Position numbers and translations under genes: made by a program. A stretch of DNA of 33,191 nt from Amphimedon queenslandica (taxonomy: Eukaryota; Porifera; Demospongiae; Haplosclerida; Niphatidae), in contig NW_003546467.1 of assembly GCF_000090795.2 (NCBI RefSeq), positions 43,857 through 77,047 on the forward strand. Direction: 5' to 3'. Within the stretch, counting starts at the first letter, position 1. Each line of letters opens with the position of its first letter. Shown here piece after piece: positions 10,210 through 23,100 of the stretch. The notes below the pieces were generated by a model. The model saw only the letters and a list, made by a program, of their open reading frames with translations, searched no databases and had not been told where the DNA came from.

Positions 10210-11164
10210 ATGATGGAGTGTCTTTGCAGGATTTTCTTTGTTCTTTATTTTTGCATAAATGCAATATTTGCTCAGTTTTGTACTGATGGCTCTATACGTT
10301 TGGTAAGTTCCTGTTATGATACAAGTTGATGGATTGACTACACATGTTTACAGTCCTCTGGTTCTACATATGGAGCTGTTGAGGTCTGCTTGAATGGTGG
10401 ATGGGGCAGCATTTGTCGTGATTTCTGGAGCAATGAAGATGCAAGTGTTGTCTGTAGACAGTTAGGATACTCACCATATGGTGCATAGTGTTTTCAGTAT
10501 CTATTGGTGTGATATTTCTTTCAGGTGCAATTGGTCTTTTATATACATATTACTCTTCCAGTACAGTATCTCATAAGATGATTGATGTAAATTGTACTGG
10601 TACTGAAAGTAACATCATTAACTGCCCTTACAATGGATACAGCAGCTATCCTTGTTCCCTGAGCAGAGATGCTAACGTTTTTTGCTACAGTATGCATACA
10701 CTAGATTATTGTAAAGCAAACTTACTTGTGTGTGCTCATTTTTAGGTATTGGAGCTGTGAATGTGAGCAATTGTACCTCAGGTGATATTCGTCTTGTTGG
10801 AGGATCTAAACAGGATGAAGGAAGAGTTGAAGTTTGTGTAAATAAAGTTTGGAGTAGTGTATGCACCTCTAGTGGTTGGAATATAAATGCAGCTCGGGTT
10901 GTCTGTAATCAGCTTGGAGATAATCGCAGTAGGCTAGTATAGTGTACAGTATTTGATTTCATTATGCATTTTCTCATGTAGTTAATGTGGAGTATGGTAA
11001 TGTGGCTGGGTTTGGATTTGCTCAAGGTTATGGGCCTGTTTTATTTGGGTATTTTAGTTGCAATGGAAATGAGGCTAATCTGTTGGAATGTACACCAAAC
11101 TTCTATCATGCAAATTTTTATTGTCAGAATCGTCACTATTATGATGCTGCAATCCGATGCGAAA
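10210..11164 (+). other. Module 1: signal peptide, SRCR1 (type B), SRCR2 (type A)
   Basis: SRCR1: exons 10210-10302, 10354-10480, 10525-10689. It is the only SRCR whose N-half is split by an extra, phase-0 intron, directly after CTDGSIRL; that first exon also carries the signal peptide. It lacks the usual VGG after RL. SRCR2: exons 10746-10928, 10982-11164, with the longer N-terminal linker (IGAVNVSNC) and the [12 protein letters not shown] strand typical of type A. Confidence 0.9.
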
Positions 11165-14100
11165 GTTAGTGCAATCATTATCAACAACACGTTTATTTTC
11201 ATTATGAACAATTTACTAGGAAACTGCTCAAATGGAGCTGTAAGACTGAGAGGTACTAGTGATTCAACTTATGGTAGAGTTGAAGTTTGTTCTAATGGTC
11301 TGTGGGGTACTGTCTGTAGTGATTACTGGGACTATGAGGATGCATCAGTTCTGTGTAACCAGTTGGGGTTCTCACCTTATGGTTAGTTACAGTATCATGT
11401 ATTGCCTTAGTGTTATTCATAAAGATAAAATTGTTTTTCAAGTTAATGATATTCATTTCATTGTTGTGCTTTGTATAGGTGCTGTCTCAGGCAATGGATA
11501 CTATTATAGATATGACCTCCCAGTGAGCATACTGGACCTCAATTGTACTGGTAATGAAAGTATGATATTGGATTGCCCTTTTAATGGAACTATTAACTTC
11601 TTTAACTGCCGATCAAGTCATGATGCTGAAGTCATATGCAGGAGTAAATAATGATTTAATATTGTGTGTTGGAATCAGTATTTTATGCACAGATGCTACA
11701 CTTGAATCTGATTTATGCTCCACTGGTGATATTAGGCTAGTTGATGGGCTAATAGAATCTGCTGGGAGACTTGAAGTGTGTGTGAATCAGAACTGGGGAA
11801 CTGTTTGTAGCCAGAGCTGGGACATGAGTGATACTCAAGTAGCTTGCAGGCAACTGGGGCATCAAGCATTAGGTAAAACATAGATAATCAGCATCGTACA
11901 TGCATCTGTATATTGTTATTTCCAAGAAATAATACTAATGTCTATTAATTTTAACTAACTTTATCTCACTAAAATTTAATATTAGGATCTACATACAGTA
12001 CTGGTACATTTGGTCAAGGTGATGGGGTCATTGCTTTTGGCTATCTTTACTGTAATGGAAATGAACAGTCATTGTTTGACTGTCAAAGGAATGTTTTTTC
12101 TGTCAAGTCTGGTTATTGTACTAGTCATCAGTATGATATTGGAATAACTTGTGAACGTAAGCTTTTTACATTATGCATGCTAATCAAATTCAATGTTAAT
12201 GAATATGTATTATTGTAATATTTTTAAATTAGATATTTGACACATTAGCAGAATCTTCAGTTTTGAGACATTAATTAATCTATTGTTATTTTTTTTGAAA
12301 CAGCTCTTTGTGATGACGGGGCTATTCAACTGACTGAAGGTCCTAAGGCATCAGTTGGTAGAGTAGAAGTATGTATAAATGGTAACTGGGGTACTATATG
12401 CAGTTTGTATGTTGATAATACTGATGCTAGTGTCATCTGCAGGAGTTTGGGATATTCTTCTTATGGTAAGTATGATCAGATGATAATTAATATAATATTG
12501 AAATTATATAATAATCATGATAGTAAGAGTGAATAATTATTCACTCTCTTGATGGTAGTCAGAGTATTTGTCTAATTCATGTACAGCCATATAATTTAGA
12601 CATACAAAGAGTTGTGATGGAGTATTGTAAATCTGGTTGCTATAAAATACGGATGAAAAATTTAGATGTTTGAAAATTGTATATGCTGCCTGACTTCTAA
12701 ATACCTACATGTATAAAATTGCCATCACTCAAAATATACCAGATTTATGGTACTTAAGTTTTGAACACTGCAGGTGGTATCTTATTTTATCCCATTAATC
12801 CCACAAATTGCTTTAATGTTATTGCTTTATTGTTTTGTAAATTTGTGCCACAATATTTAATGTTTTTTGTCCTTTTTGTATCTATTTTGCATCATTTGTA
12901 GGTGCTGTCAGTCTTCAAGGATACTACATAGAATATTATAAATCACATTATCTTTTTAATGTGACATGTAATGGAACTGAAGAAAGCATATGGAATTGTT
13001 CACATAGCACTGCTAGCTGTAGTGGCAGCTATGATGCCACTGTCTATTGCCAAGGTATGGAGTTTTATGATTGAATACTTATATATAATTCATTAAATTA
13101 CTATAATTAATCCTGCTTACTTCAATGACTAAGTAAATAATTAAGGAAAAAAATTTTACTGTTATTTTATCATACTAATTATAAACCTTAGTTCATTTAA
13201 TTCATAGATATTTTGACTCCAGTGGCTAATTGTACTGATGGTGATGTTAGATTAGTTGGTGGTAGTACAGAATATGAAGGAAGAGTTGAAGTGTGTATTA
13301 ACAGAGCATGGGGCACAATCTGTAGATATGGTTGGAGTACTGGGGATAGTAATGTAGTCTGCAGACTACTAGGACACATGGGATTAGGTACATTCATTTT
13401 TGCTCATAAAAAATAATAATGGTTATATTATTGTTGTTGCAGGCTCATCATCATATTCTCAGTTTGAGCCTGGGTCTGGTCCTATCTTTATGAGCTATGT
13501 TGGTTGTTCAGGGTCTGAGAGTAATATGCTACAGTGCTATTACAGACAACCTTTTCAATATTCTTTTTGTGGTCATTCTTATGATGCTGGAATCAGTTGT
13601 GAAGGTATAGTATAAGTTAATAAATCTAATTTTATTACTAAATAAATATCCTTAGCCCCTTGTCAGAATGGTACGGTACGCTTGGTTAGTGAATCGAACA
13701 GCTATTACAGGAGATATGGACGTGTAGAAATTTGTCTTAACAACCTTTGGGGAACCATTTGTGATAATTATTATTGGAATGAAAAGGCTGCTACTGTAGT
13801 CTGTAGGATGTTGGGGTATTCTCCTTACGGTATGTAAGCAACAGCAATTACTGAAATTTTCACTTTTTCTGTTTCTCTTTTTGTTTTCTTTCTTTCCTCA
13901 CTCAAAGGTGCAAAAACAATCTCCACTAGTTTTCGTGAGGGTACTTGGCCTTTTCACTTCAGGGATTTAAACTGTACTGGACAAGAAAATTCCATTTTAG
14001 ATTGTTCTCACAATCAAAATAACAATTATTGTTACCTGTATAATGATGCTGCTTTGATTTGTCAATGTAAGCTATATTTTATGCCTCTTTTGATACTCTG

Positions 14101-17100
14101 CCCTCCCTTTACTTTCTCCTTTGTTGTTCCTTTCCTCTTCTCTCTCTTTTTTATGTATTATTTAGTAAACAATGTCCAGATATCAAACTGTTCTACTGGT
14201 GATATTAGACTGACTGGTGGATCCAATGATTATGAAGGAAGAGTTGAATTATGCGTGAATAGAGTTTGGGGCTCTGTTTGTGATTATGGATGGGATCAAT
14301 ATGAGGCAAATGTGGTGTGCAAGCAGCTTGGATACAGAGGTATAACCTTTATTTTACTTTTTTTTCTAAACATGCATGGGAGCTTAAATAGACTTCAACT
14401 TAACGTTTTTTTATAAGTCTACATGTATAAGCAAATTTTTATAACTAAAATGATTAATAAGTCATAGAATTTCTCAAAATATTTGAAAGCTTTCTGTTGG
14501 CCATTATTTCATAGTATAGAATTATTATTATTATGAATGTTGTACTAACTTTATCTGTAATTAATAGCTGCTTACAAAACCTGTTTTACAGGACTGTCTT
14601 ATACAACAAATTCCTATTTTGGAATCGGATTTAGACCACTCCATGTCTACTACTCTACTTGTTTTGATAATTCTCCTGACTTTTTAAGCTGTAGTTTGGG
14701 TTGGTATCCTTCCTATTCTTCATCATGCAGTAGCTACCAGCATGAGGCTGGAGTTGTTTGTGAACGTGAGTTTTTGTTGTAGAATGAATGTACTGTAGTG
14801 ATTTTCAAGCAGATCCCTGTACTGATAGTCAAGTTAGATTGTATAATGGTGATTCTCAAAGAAATGGCAATGTGCAAATCTGTATTAACAACACTTGGTG
14901 GGCAGTGTGTGGACAAGGAAATTCAACTGTTGATAATAATCTTGCCTCAGTTGTGTGCAATGAATTAAGATACTCAAAATATGGTACTAGAAAATCAACT
15001 GTGTATGCATTTATTTACAATGGACATAGGAGCTAAAAGTGTTGTAGGATTATGGACTTCTACATATGATATGGTTTTTAATATAAAATGTAACGGAACT
15101 GAATCAAGTATACATGGCTGTCAATATGATACTATAGGAACATGTTCTAATGCTGTTGGGGTTATGTGTTCTTTAAGTGAGTTGTGTAGTGAAAAAGCAA
15201 TTGAGAAAATATACTGGCTGGTGATTGACATTTTTTGCATGTTTATTTAGAATTTATACAGTTTACATGTACATGTAGCGTGTGCACACATTCCAAGAAC
15301 TATCTATACGTGTCAGTTATATGTGTACATGTAAAAAGTCGTACATGTACTTGTATGCTTCATTTGAAAGAGAAACACACTCGACTAAAAATTACTTCAT
15401 AAAATGTGATTTGTGTTTTTTTGCAATAGATACTATCAATGGTCCAGTAAACTGTACTGATGGTAGCATAAGACTTTATGGTGGTTCTAGTCCAATGGAG
15501 GGTATATTACATGTGTGTGCTAATGGAGCATGGGGTACTGTGTGTTCACGTTTTTGGGATAGTCGAGATACTACAGTAGCATGTCGTCAATTAGGATATG
15601 ATCCAAAAAGTAAATATTTTATTTGAATTATATAGTTGTACACTTGTATATTGAGCTTTATTTGTGTTAAAGATCAATTTATCTCTCATTCTCACTCTCT
15701 CTTATAAGTTGCATATTTTAGTTCATAGTGTTATACTGTTATAGCATGCTTTAACATTAATGTTTTCAATTCTTAATAAATAGGCTATCAAGTTGTTGTG
15801 TCTACAAATGAGTATCCAGTCATATTCAGTCATTTTAGCTGTTTTGGGAGTGAAGCTAATTTGACTCAATGTAGCTCTGGGCTGACCTCTACTCTAGTTT
15901 GTTCAAATCGTCAAGTCATCAAAATAGCATGTCAAGGTAACTTTGAACTATTATAGAGTACATGCAAAATATAAATTAACAATCACAATAGAGCAATGTG
16001 TTGATGGTGATATACGTGTGAGCTCTAGTTATTATGGACATGTTGAGATGTGTACTGGAGGACAGTGGGGCTCTCTCTGCACTGATTATTGGGATGATAA
16101 AGATGCTAGTGTTGTCTGTAGACAATTAGGATACTTACCATATGGTAAATGTGAACTGTTCTTTTTTTACATTTTAACTTCTAATAGGAGCATTGGCTGG
16201 TGATTCTACATGGTACTATAATTCACAGTTAATAAATGTTTTCAGGGGAATTAATTGTGTTGGGAATGAGTCTAGTCTCGTAAACTGTCCTATGAATAAC
16301 AGTGCTAGCTGTGGGAGCTCTAGCTACTATCATGCTAGTGTCATTTGTCCAGGTATTAAACATTTATTCCCTTAATCTATTAATATTATCAGTTCATGGA
16401 TCAACTTATTCCAATTGTACTGATGGAGAGTTAAGGCTGTTTGGTGGATCTACTAAATATCAAGGAACTGTTGAAATATGTCGTAACAATGCTTGGGGAA
16501 CAATATCTTCCTGGACTTGGTCTTATAATGCTGCTCAGACTATTTGTAATGGACTAGGATACACAACACCAGGTTTGAAATGTTAGTTTTTACATGTCAG
16601 TTAATTTGATTACATTTGTAGGTGCATCTTTTGTTCGTTATGCTTACTATGGTGAAGGTGTTGGTCCTATACTAATGAGTTATACATATTGTTCATCAAT
16701 AACCAATTCATTGCTGAACTGTAACATTTATAATCATTATATTATCCCCTATGGTTCTCATAGTTATGATATTGGCATCCAATGTCAGCGTAAGTTTTTG
16801 TAATGTTGATATAATACAATTTTATTTTTGGCAATAGCTTCATGCACTGATGGTGAAATTAGACTGATAGGTAGTAGTAATCCTCTCATTGGTAGAGTGG
16901 AAGTGTGTGTTAACACAACATGGGGTACTATTTGTGATAATAACTGGGACAACAATGATGCTTCTGTTGTATGCAGGCAGTTGGGATTTTCAGCTCAAGG
17001 TCAGTTGATTTATGAAATTTGATGATCAAGGTTTACTTATCTGTAAATTATTTTATAGGAGCTGTTGCAGGCCAAAACTCTTACACTGAAGGTTATAAAT

Positions 17101-20100
17101 TTTTTCATATCACTAATCTCAATTGTGAAGGAAATGAGGAAAGTGTGTTTAATTGTTCTCATAGCAATGTTGAGTCTGTCAACTGCAATCAATATGATGA
17201 TGCTTATGTAACTTGTACAGGTACATGTACATGTACATATTATGTTCACTAAAATAATTATAAAATAGCCCCTAGCACAGGTAATAATTGCACATCAATT
17301 GGTGACATCAGATTAGTTGGTGGTCAGTTGCAGTATGAAGGCCGAGTTGAACTGTGTTATGGAAACTCATGGAGATCAATATGTCCCTCTAGTTGGGGTA
17401 CTAGTGATGCTAAAGTTGCTTGTAGGCAGCTAAATTACACTTCATCTGGCAAGTTTAATTTGATATGCATGCAGTAAAGTTGCTTATTTGCTAACTTTTA
17501 ATTAGGTGCTGTTGTTGCTAATTCGTTTGGAAAAGGAGTAGGACAAGTGCACAATGCAAGATTTTATTGTTCCGGCTCAGAGACTAATTTACTAAATTGT
17601 TCTTATGCCACTTATACTTGCTCTTACTCTTATGATGCTGGAGTTATGTGTGAAGGTAATTGTTTATGGTGTGGTTATGTGATACATGTTCTGTGCAGCT
17701 CCTTGTTCAGATGGTGATGTACGTTTAAAGGGTGATGCTAGATATACTGATTTTGGTCGTGTTGAGATATGTTTCAACAATACTTGGGGCACTATATGTG
17801 ATGATTACTGGGACTATAATGATGCTACTGTTGTCTGTAGACAACTTGGATTCTCTCCCTTTGGTAAAGCATAATGATTTAGTTATAATAACTTATAGTG
17901 CTGTTTTCAGGTTCCATACCAAAAAAAACCTTTTACTTGGTACATACTTTGGCCCACAATTTATATTCGATCAACTGTACTGGTACTGAAGCAAATCTAA
18001 TAGACTGTCCATATAGTTTGCAGCTTGTATCTGGTTCAAACTGTTACAGTTCTGAAGATGCTGGTGTGATATGTCAAAGTATGTACATGTACAAGTGTAT
18101 ATTGCATGTAGTTAAGTTATTGTACTTTTTCAGACTTAAACACACAGTATTCAAACTGCACTGACTTTGATGTCCGATTGGTTGATGGGGAAATTCCTAA
18201 TGAAGGAAAAATTCAGATATGTATTAATGGAGTGTGGGGACTTCTATGCAGTAGCTCTGTTAGTCAACATGACATGAGAGTTGTTTGTTCACAAATAGGA
18301 TACCCAACAGATAGTAAATACTCTATAATAGATTTTTAAATCATTTATTTTGAACCACCCAGCCTTCACTTTGTATTATGGTAAATTTACTGAGAATGAC
18401 GTGCTAATGGTAACTGATCTGGGTTGTTCCAGTACTGATACTCTGATCACTCAATGCTCTTTTTCTCACTTCACCAGGACTTCAAATTGTGATGGAAGAA
18501 CTGTTGCTGCCGTTAGATGTCATAGTAAGAATAGAATGATTATTTTAGAAATCAAAGAATTGTCAATCATTAGATTGTACTAATGGTGAAGTTAATATTA
18601 TTCCATACAGTAGCTACTCAAATCTGATTGGGAAAGTAGAGGTGTGTACCAATGGTGTATGGAAAGTAATTTGTAGGGATTTCTTTGATGATAATGATGC
18701 TGTTGTTGTATGTAGACAGTTAGGTTACTCATCCATAGGTATGTTAATTTGTATACTATATTGGTGATTTTATGATGTACATGTTCATGTAACCCCATGA
18801 TGAGTCATCATATTGACCATGTCTCAGAATTATTCTGGCAGTTTTAGCATAATTAAAGTTTGATTTTTTTCACTACATTAGGTGCAATAGCAGTGAATGG
18901 TAATTTCTACTCTGGGGGGTTAACAATTAGTATTCTTGACTTGAACTGTACTGGTAGTGAAGAAAATATTAGAAGTTGTCCCAAGAATGCTTTATTAGGG
19001 CAATATATTTGCTCTTCAAGTTATTATACTGCAGGAGTAGCATGTCAGAGTAAGGCATTAGAAATCATTGGCCACTGTTTTCTCTTTGTAGCTTTTTCAG
19101 CCAGCTACTCAAATTGTACAACTGGTCAAACTAGATTATCTGGTTCTTTGGAGGGTCGTGTTGAACTATGTTATAAGAATGTTTGGTATGGTGTGTGTGG
19201 AGACATTTATCATAGTATATATTCAGTTGTCTGTAAAATGATTGGATACATACCAGGTTTTTTCATTTTACAATAGTTTAGTATTTATAGTTTATTGCAA
19301 CAGGCAATGGATACTCTGATAATTTTAGTAACCTTCCAGACATTCCATTGTACCCATACGAGTTTTCTTGCAGTGGCGCTAAAAGTTCTTTGCTGGATTG
19401 CACACAATCCACTTCCAATTGCTATTACAGCTATTATTATTATTATGGTGACTATGCTGGTGCAACTTGTCGAGGTAGCTTTTGTACTTCTAATTAGAGC
19501 AGAGTAGTTTGTTATTTTATATTTAGAACCATGTATAAATGGTAGTGTTCGCATTGCTGGGTCTGGCTATGAAACAGTTGGTAGAGTGGAGGTTTGTATT
19601 AATGGTGATTGGGGAACTGTCTGCAGAGATAGTTTTGATGACAATGATGCTACAGTAGTATGTAGACAATTAGGCTATTCTGTTTATGGTAAGATAATGA
19701 AGTAGTAAAAGATTTACTGAAATTAGCATAATAAAATATCATTTATGTGTATAATTGTTTGCCATTTGAAGGAGTTGTCAGCGATATTCCTTATTGGCGG
19801 TTTTATGACAGAAGTGTTCCTATTTTGCTCTTTGATTTGAATTGCACTGGAACAGAAGACATGATAATGAATTGTCCTTACATTGAGAGAGGGTCATATA
19901 CTTGCTCCCAGTATTATGATGCTGCTGTGATTTGTCAAAGTATGTGAGAATTAAAAGCAAGTTTTATGATGCCTATATTGATAGTTTTTTAATATTAAAT
20001 AGTATACTAATATGTTACTATGCCTCTCACTTAGATTTTTTTATATTCATGTACTTTTTATACTGCTAGCTAACATTACACAATACATTGATCTGACATG

Positions 20101-23100
20101 TACTGATGGGGATATTCGGTTGGTTGGTGGTACTAATGATCTTGAAGGACGCGTTGAAATGTGTTACAATAATTTCTGGGGACAAGTTTGTGATGATTCA
20201 TGGAGTAACTATGATGCTCAAGCAGTTTGCAGACAATTAGGATTCCTAACACAAGGTAAATGCATGTGTTTGAAAACGCAGGGATTGAAGCAATGAATTA
20301 TTTAAATTGCTTATACCATCTGTAAATTTATTTTTCTGCCCTTCCATGTAAAACTACCTGCCATCAGCAGTGTAATGCATACTGTACAATATTTTTTTAT
20401 GCAGGTGCTGTTTCATTTGCTGGAAGCTTTTTTGGAAATGGTCCAAGTCCTCATATTGTATCTAAAATTGGATGTTCTGGAACTGAGTCTTCAGTTTTGA
20501 GTTGTAGCAATGATTTTGTTGATGCTGCTCTTTACTGTGGTGATGGTGCAGTTGCTGGTGTTGTTTGTACTGGTATAAATCTGATACATTGTTTCTGTCA
20601 TCTACTGGTATTTTACTATTTTACATGTAGATAATTGTGAAAATGGGGCAGTGAGACTAGCAGGTTCTAATACTGGTGCCACTAATGTTGGAAGAGTTGA
20701 AATTTGTGTCGATAATATTTGGACTACACTTTGTGATCAAAGTTGGGGTCATGAAGATGCACAAGTTGTTTGTAGACAGCTTGGATTCTCATCACTTGGT
20801 TAATTCATATTGTAAACATATGTTGTTATACATACATTCAATGTAGGTGCTTTACCAACTTATAATTGCTTAACTGAAGGTCAACTTTCCTTTGGAATTA
20901 CTGATCTTAATTGTACCGGTAATGAATATCATTTGCTTAATTGTTCACATAGTAATGCTGTGCTACAAAACTGCCCGTCTTATGGTGATGCAAGTGTTAT
21001 ATGTCAAAGTATGCCATCATTTAGTATTAAAACAATTATTCTACTATCGTGTAAAGGGAACCCTCAACAGGCTAACTGTACAAGTGGGGAAGTGAGGCTG
21101 GTTGGTGGTAGTACAGAATACGATGGTAGAGTTGAAATATGTATCAATCAAGTTTGGGGAAGCATCTGCTCATACAGTTGGGATAACCGAGAGGCTTCTA
21201 TTGTGTGCAAGCAATTAGGGTATGTTTTATGTAATGTATTATATTCATGTACATTTATTTTATTTTAGTAATATCAGAGGAGAAGTAAAATCTGTCAGTT
21301 CAGGAGCTGGTCCTATTCTTATGTCACACCTATATTGTAATGGAGATGAGTCATCACTTCTTGATTGCTCTCATCAGTCTTGTTATATATCATCATGCAA
21401 CTATAATGATGCCGGAGTGACTTGTGAAAGTATAACATCATGTATATGTTGAATATTTGTAATTACTTTCCATTAGAGCCCTGCATTGATGAAAGCATTA
21501 GACTTCATTCAGGAACTCTTGGCTTACCTCAGCAAATAGAAGTGTGCATTAACAATACATGGTTCACAATATGTAATTATCACTGGACAAATACAGAAGC
21601 TAGTGTAGTTTGCTCAGAATTGGGTTATTCGCCTTATGGTTAGCTATAAATCAATGACAAAATGATACAGCATTCCTATTTTAAGGTGCTTGGGCAAGTA
21701 ATAGTCAATATTCTCAAAGTTTTTGGCCAATTGGATTTTATGCAGTTTACTGTAATGGGAGTGAAGATAGTATTTTTAATTGTTCATATTCTGTAACCAG
21801 TGTAGCTGGATATAGTTGTTCACAATCACAGCAGGCTTCAGTTAAATGTCAATGTAAGTAATTACTGAAAAATATATGATAGTCAATTATAATTCACAAT
21901 AGCAATAACAACTGAGTATGTGAACTGCACTAATGGGGATTTGAGATTAGTTGGAGGACAGACAATGAATCAAGGAAGTGTCCAAATTTGTTACAACAAT
22001 GCCTGGACTTATTTGTGCAGTGGATGGTATTGGGGTACTACTGAAGCTAATGTAGTATGTGGAGAGCTTGGATTTCATTCTTATGGTAAGTGCTTTATTT
22101 ATACCTGTTACAAATACTGAATTTTTTTATAGGCTCAGTGGCATTTGCATACAATCAGTTCAATGCTCCTGAAGATTATTCATTTGTTTATGGATACTTT
22201 GATTGTTCTGGCTCTGAAACAAGACTATTGGATTGCTACATGAGATCAAACTACTTAAGATATTGCTACTCTAATTATATAGCTGGTGTCACATGTCGTG
22301 GTAAAGATACTATATGCATTAATGGATTAATAATGTATTAATGTATTCTGTAATGTTAGACATTGATGAGTGCCAACAAGGTATATCAGGATGTTCTCAA
22401 GTGTGTACTAACACTATTGGCAGTTACTTGTGTAGTTGTAATGCTGGATACAAGCTGAGCAATGATAGTCACATGTGTATAGGTTAGCTCATTGAAAATT
22501 ATTTTAGTTATAGTTATTACTACAGATATCAACGAGTGTCTTCAAGGACTCTGCGATCAAAACTGTACAAATACTAATGGTAGTTATACTTGCAATTGCA
22601 CAGCTGGTTTCACACTAAATAGTGATGGTCACTTGTGTGATGGTAAATATTTACTCTAACTGTATGTGACACTATAATCTATTTTTCTAGATATTAATGA
22701 ATGTCTTACTGACAATGGTGGTTGTGGTGACTCTACTTGTGTCAATACTAATGGTAGCTACTCTTGTTCTTGTCAGCCTGGTTATACGTTAGATGCTGAT
22801 GAACACAATTGTACAGGTATACTTGTGCAATTCATTTACAAACACATGGTACTATAAACTTTTTTAGATATCAATGAGTGTCTTATTGATAATGGTGGGT
22901 GTAGTTATACATGTACAAACACACTTGGAAGCTACACATGTGATTGTAGTACTGGTTACTCATTTGATCCTATTGAACTGAATTGCACTGGTATAATCAA
23001 GATTTATCAATTAGCAAAAGTAATTTTTATGATAGATATTGATGAGTGCTCTATTGCTAATGGTGGCTGTGAGAATGAATGTACAAATACAGATGGAAGC

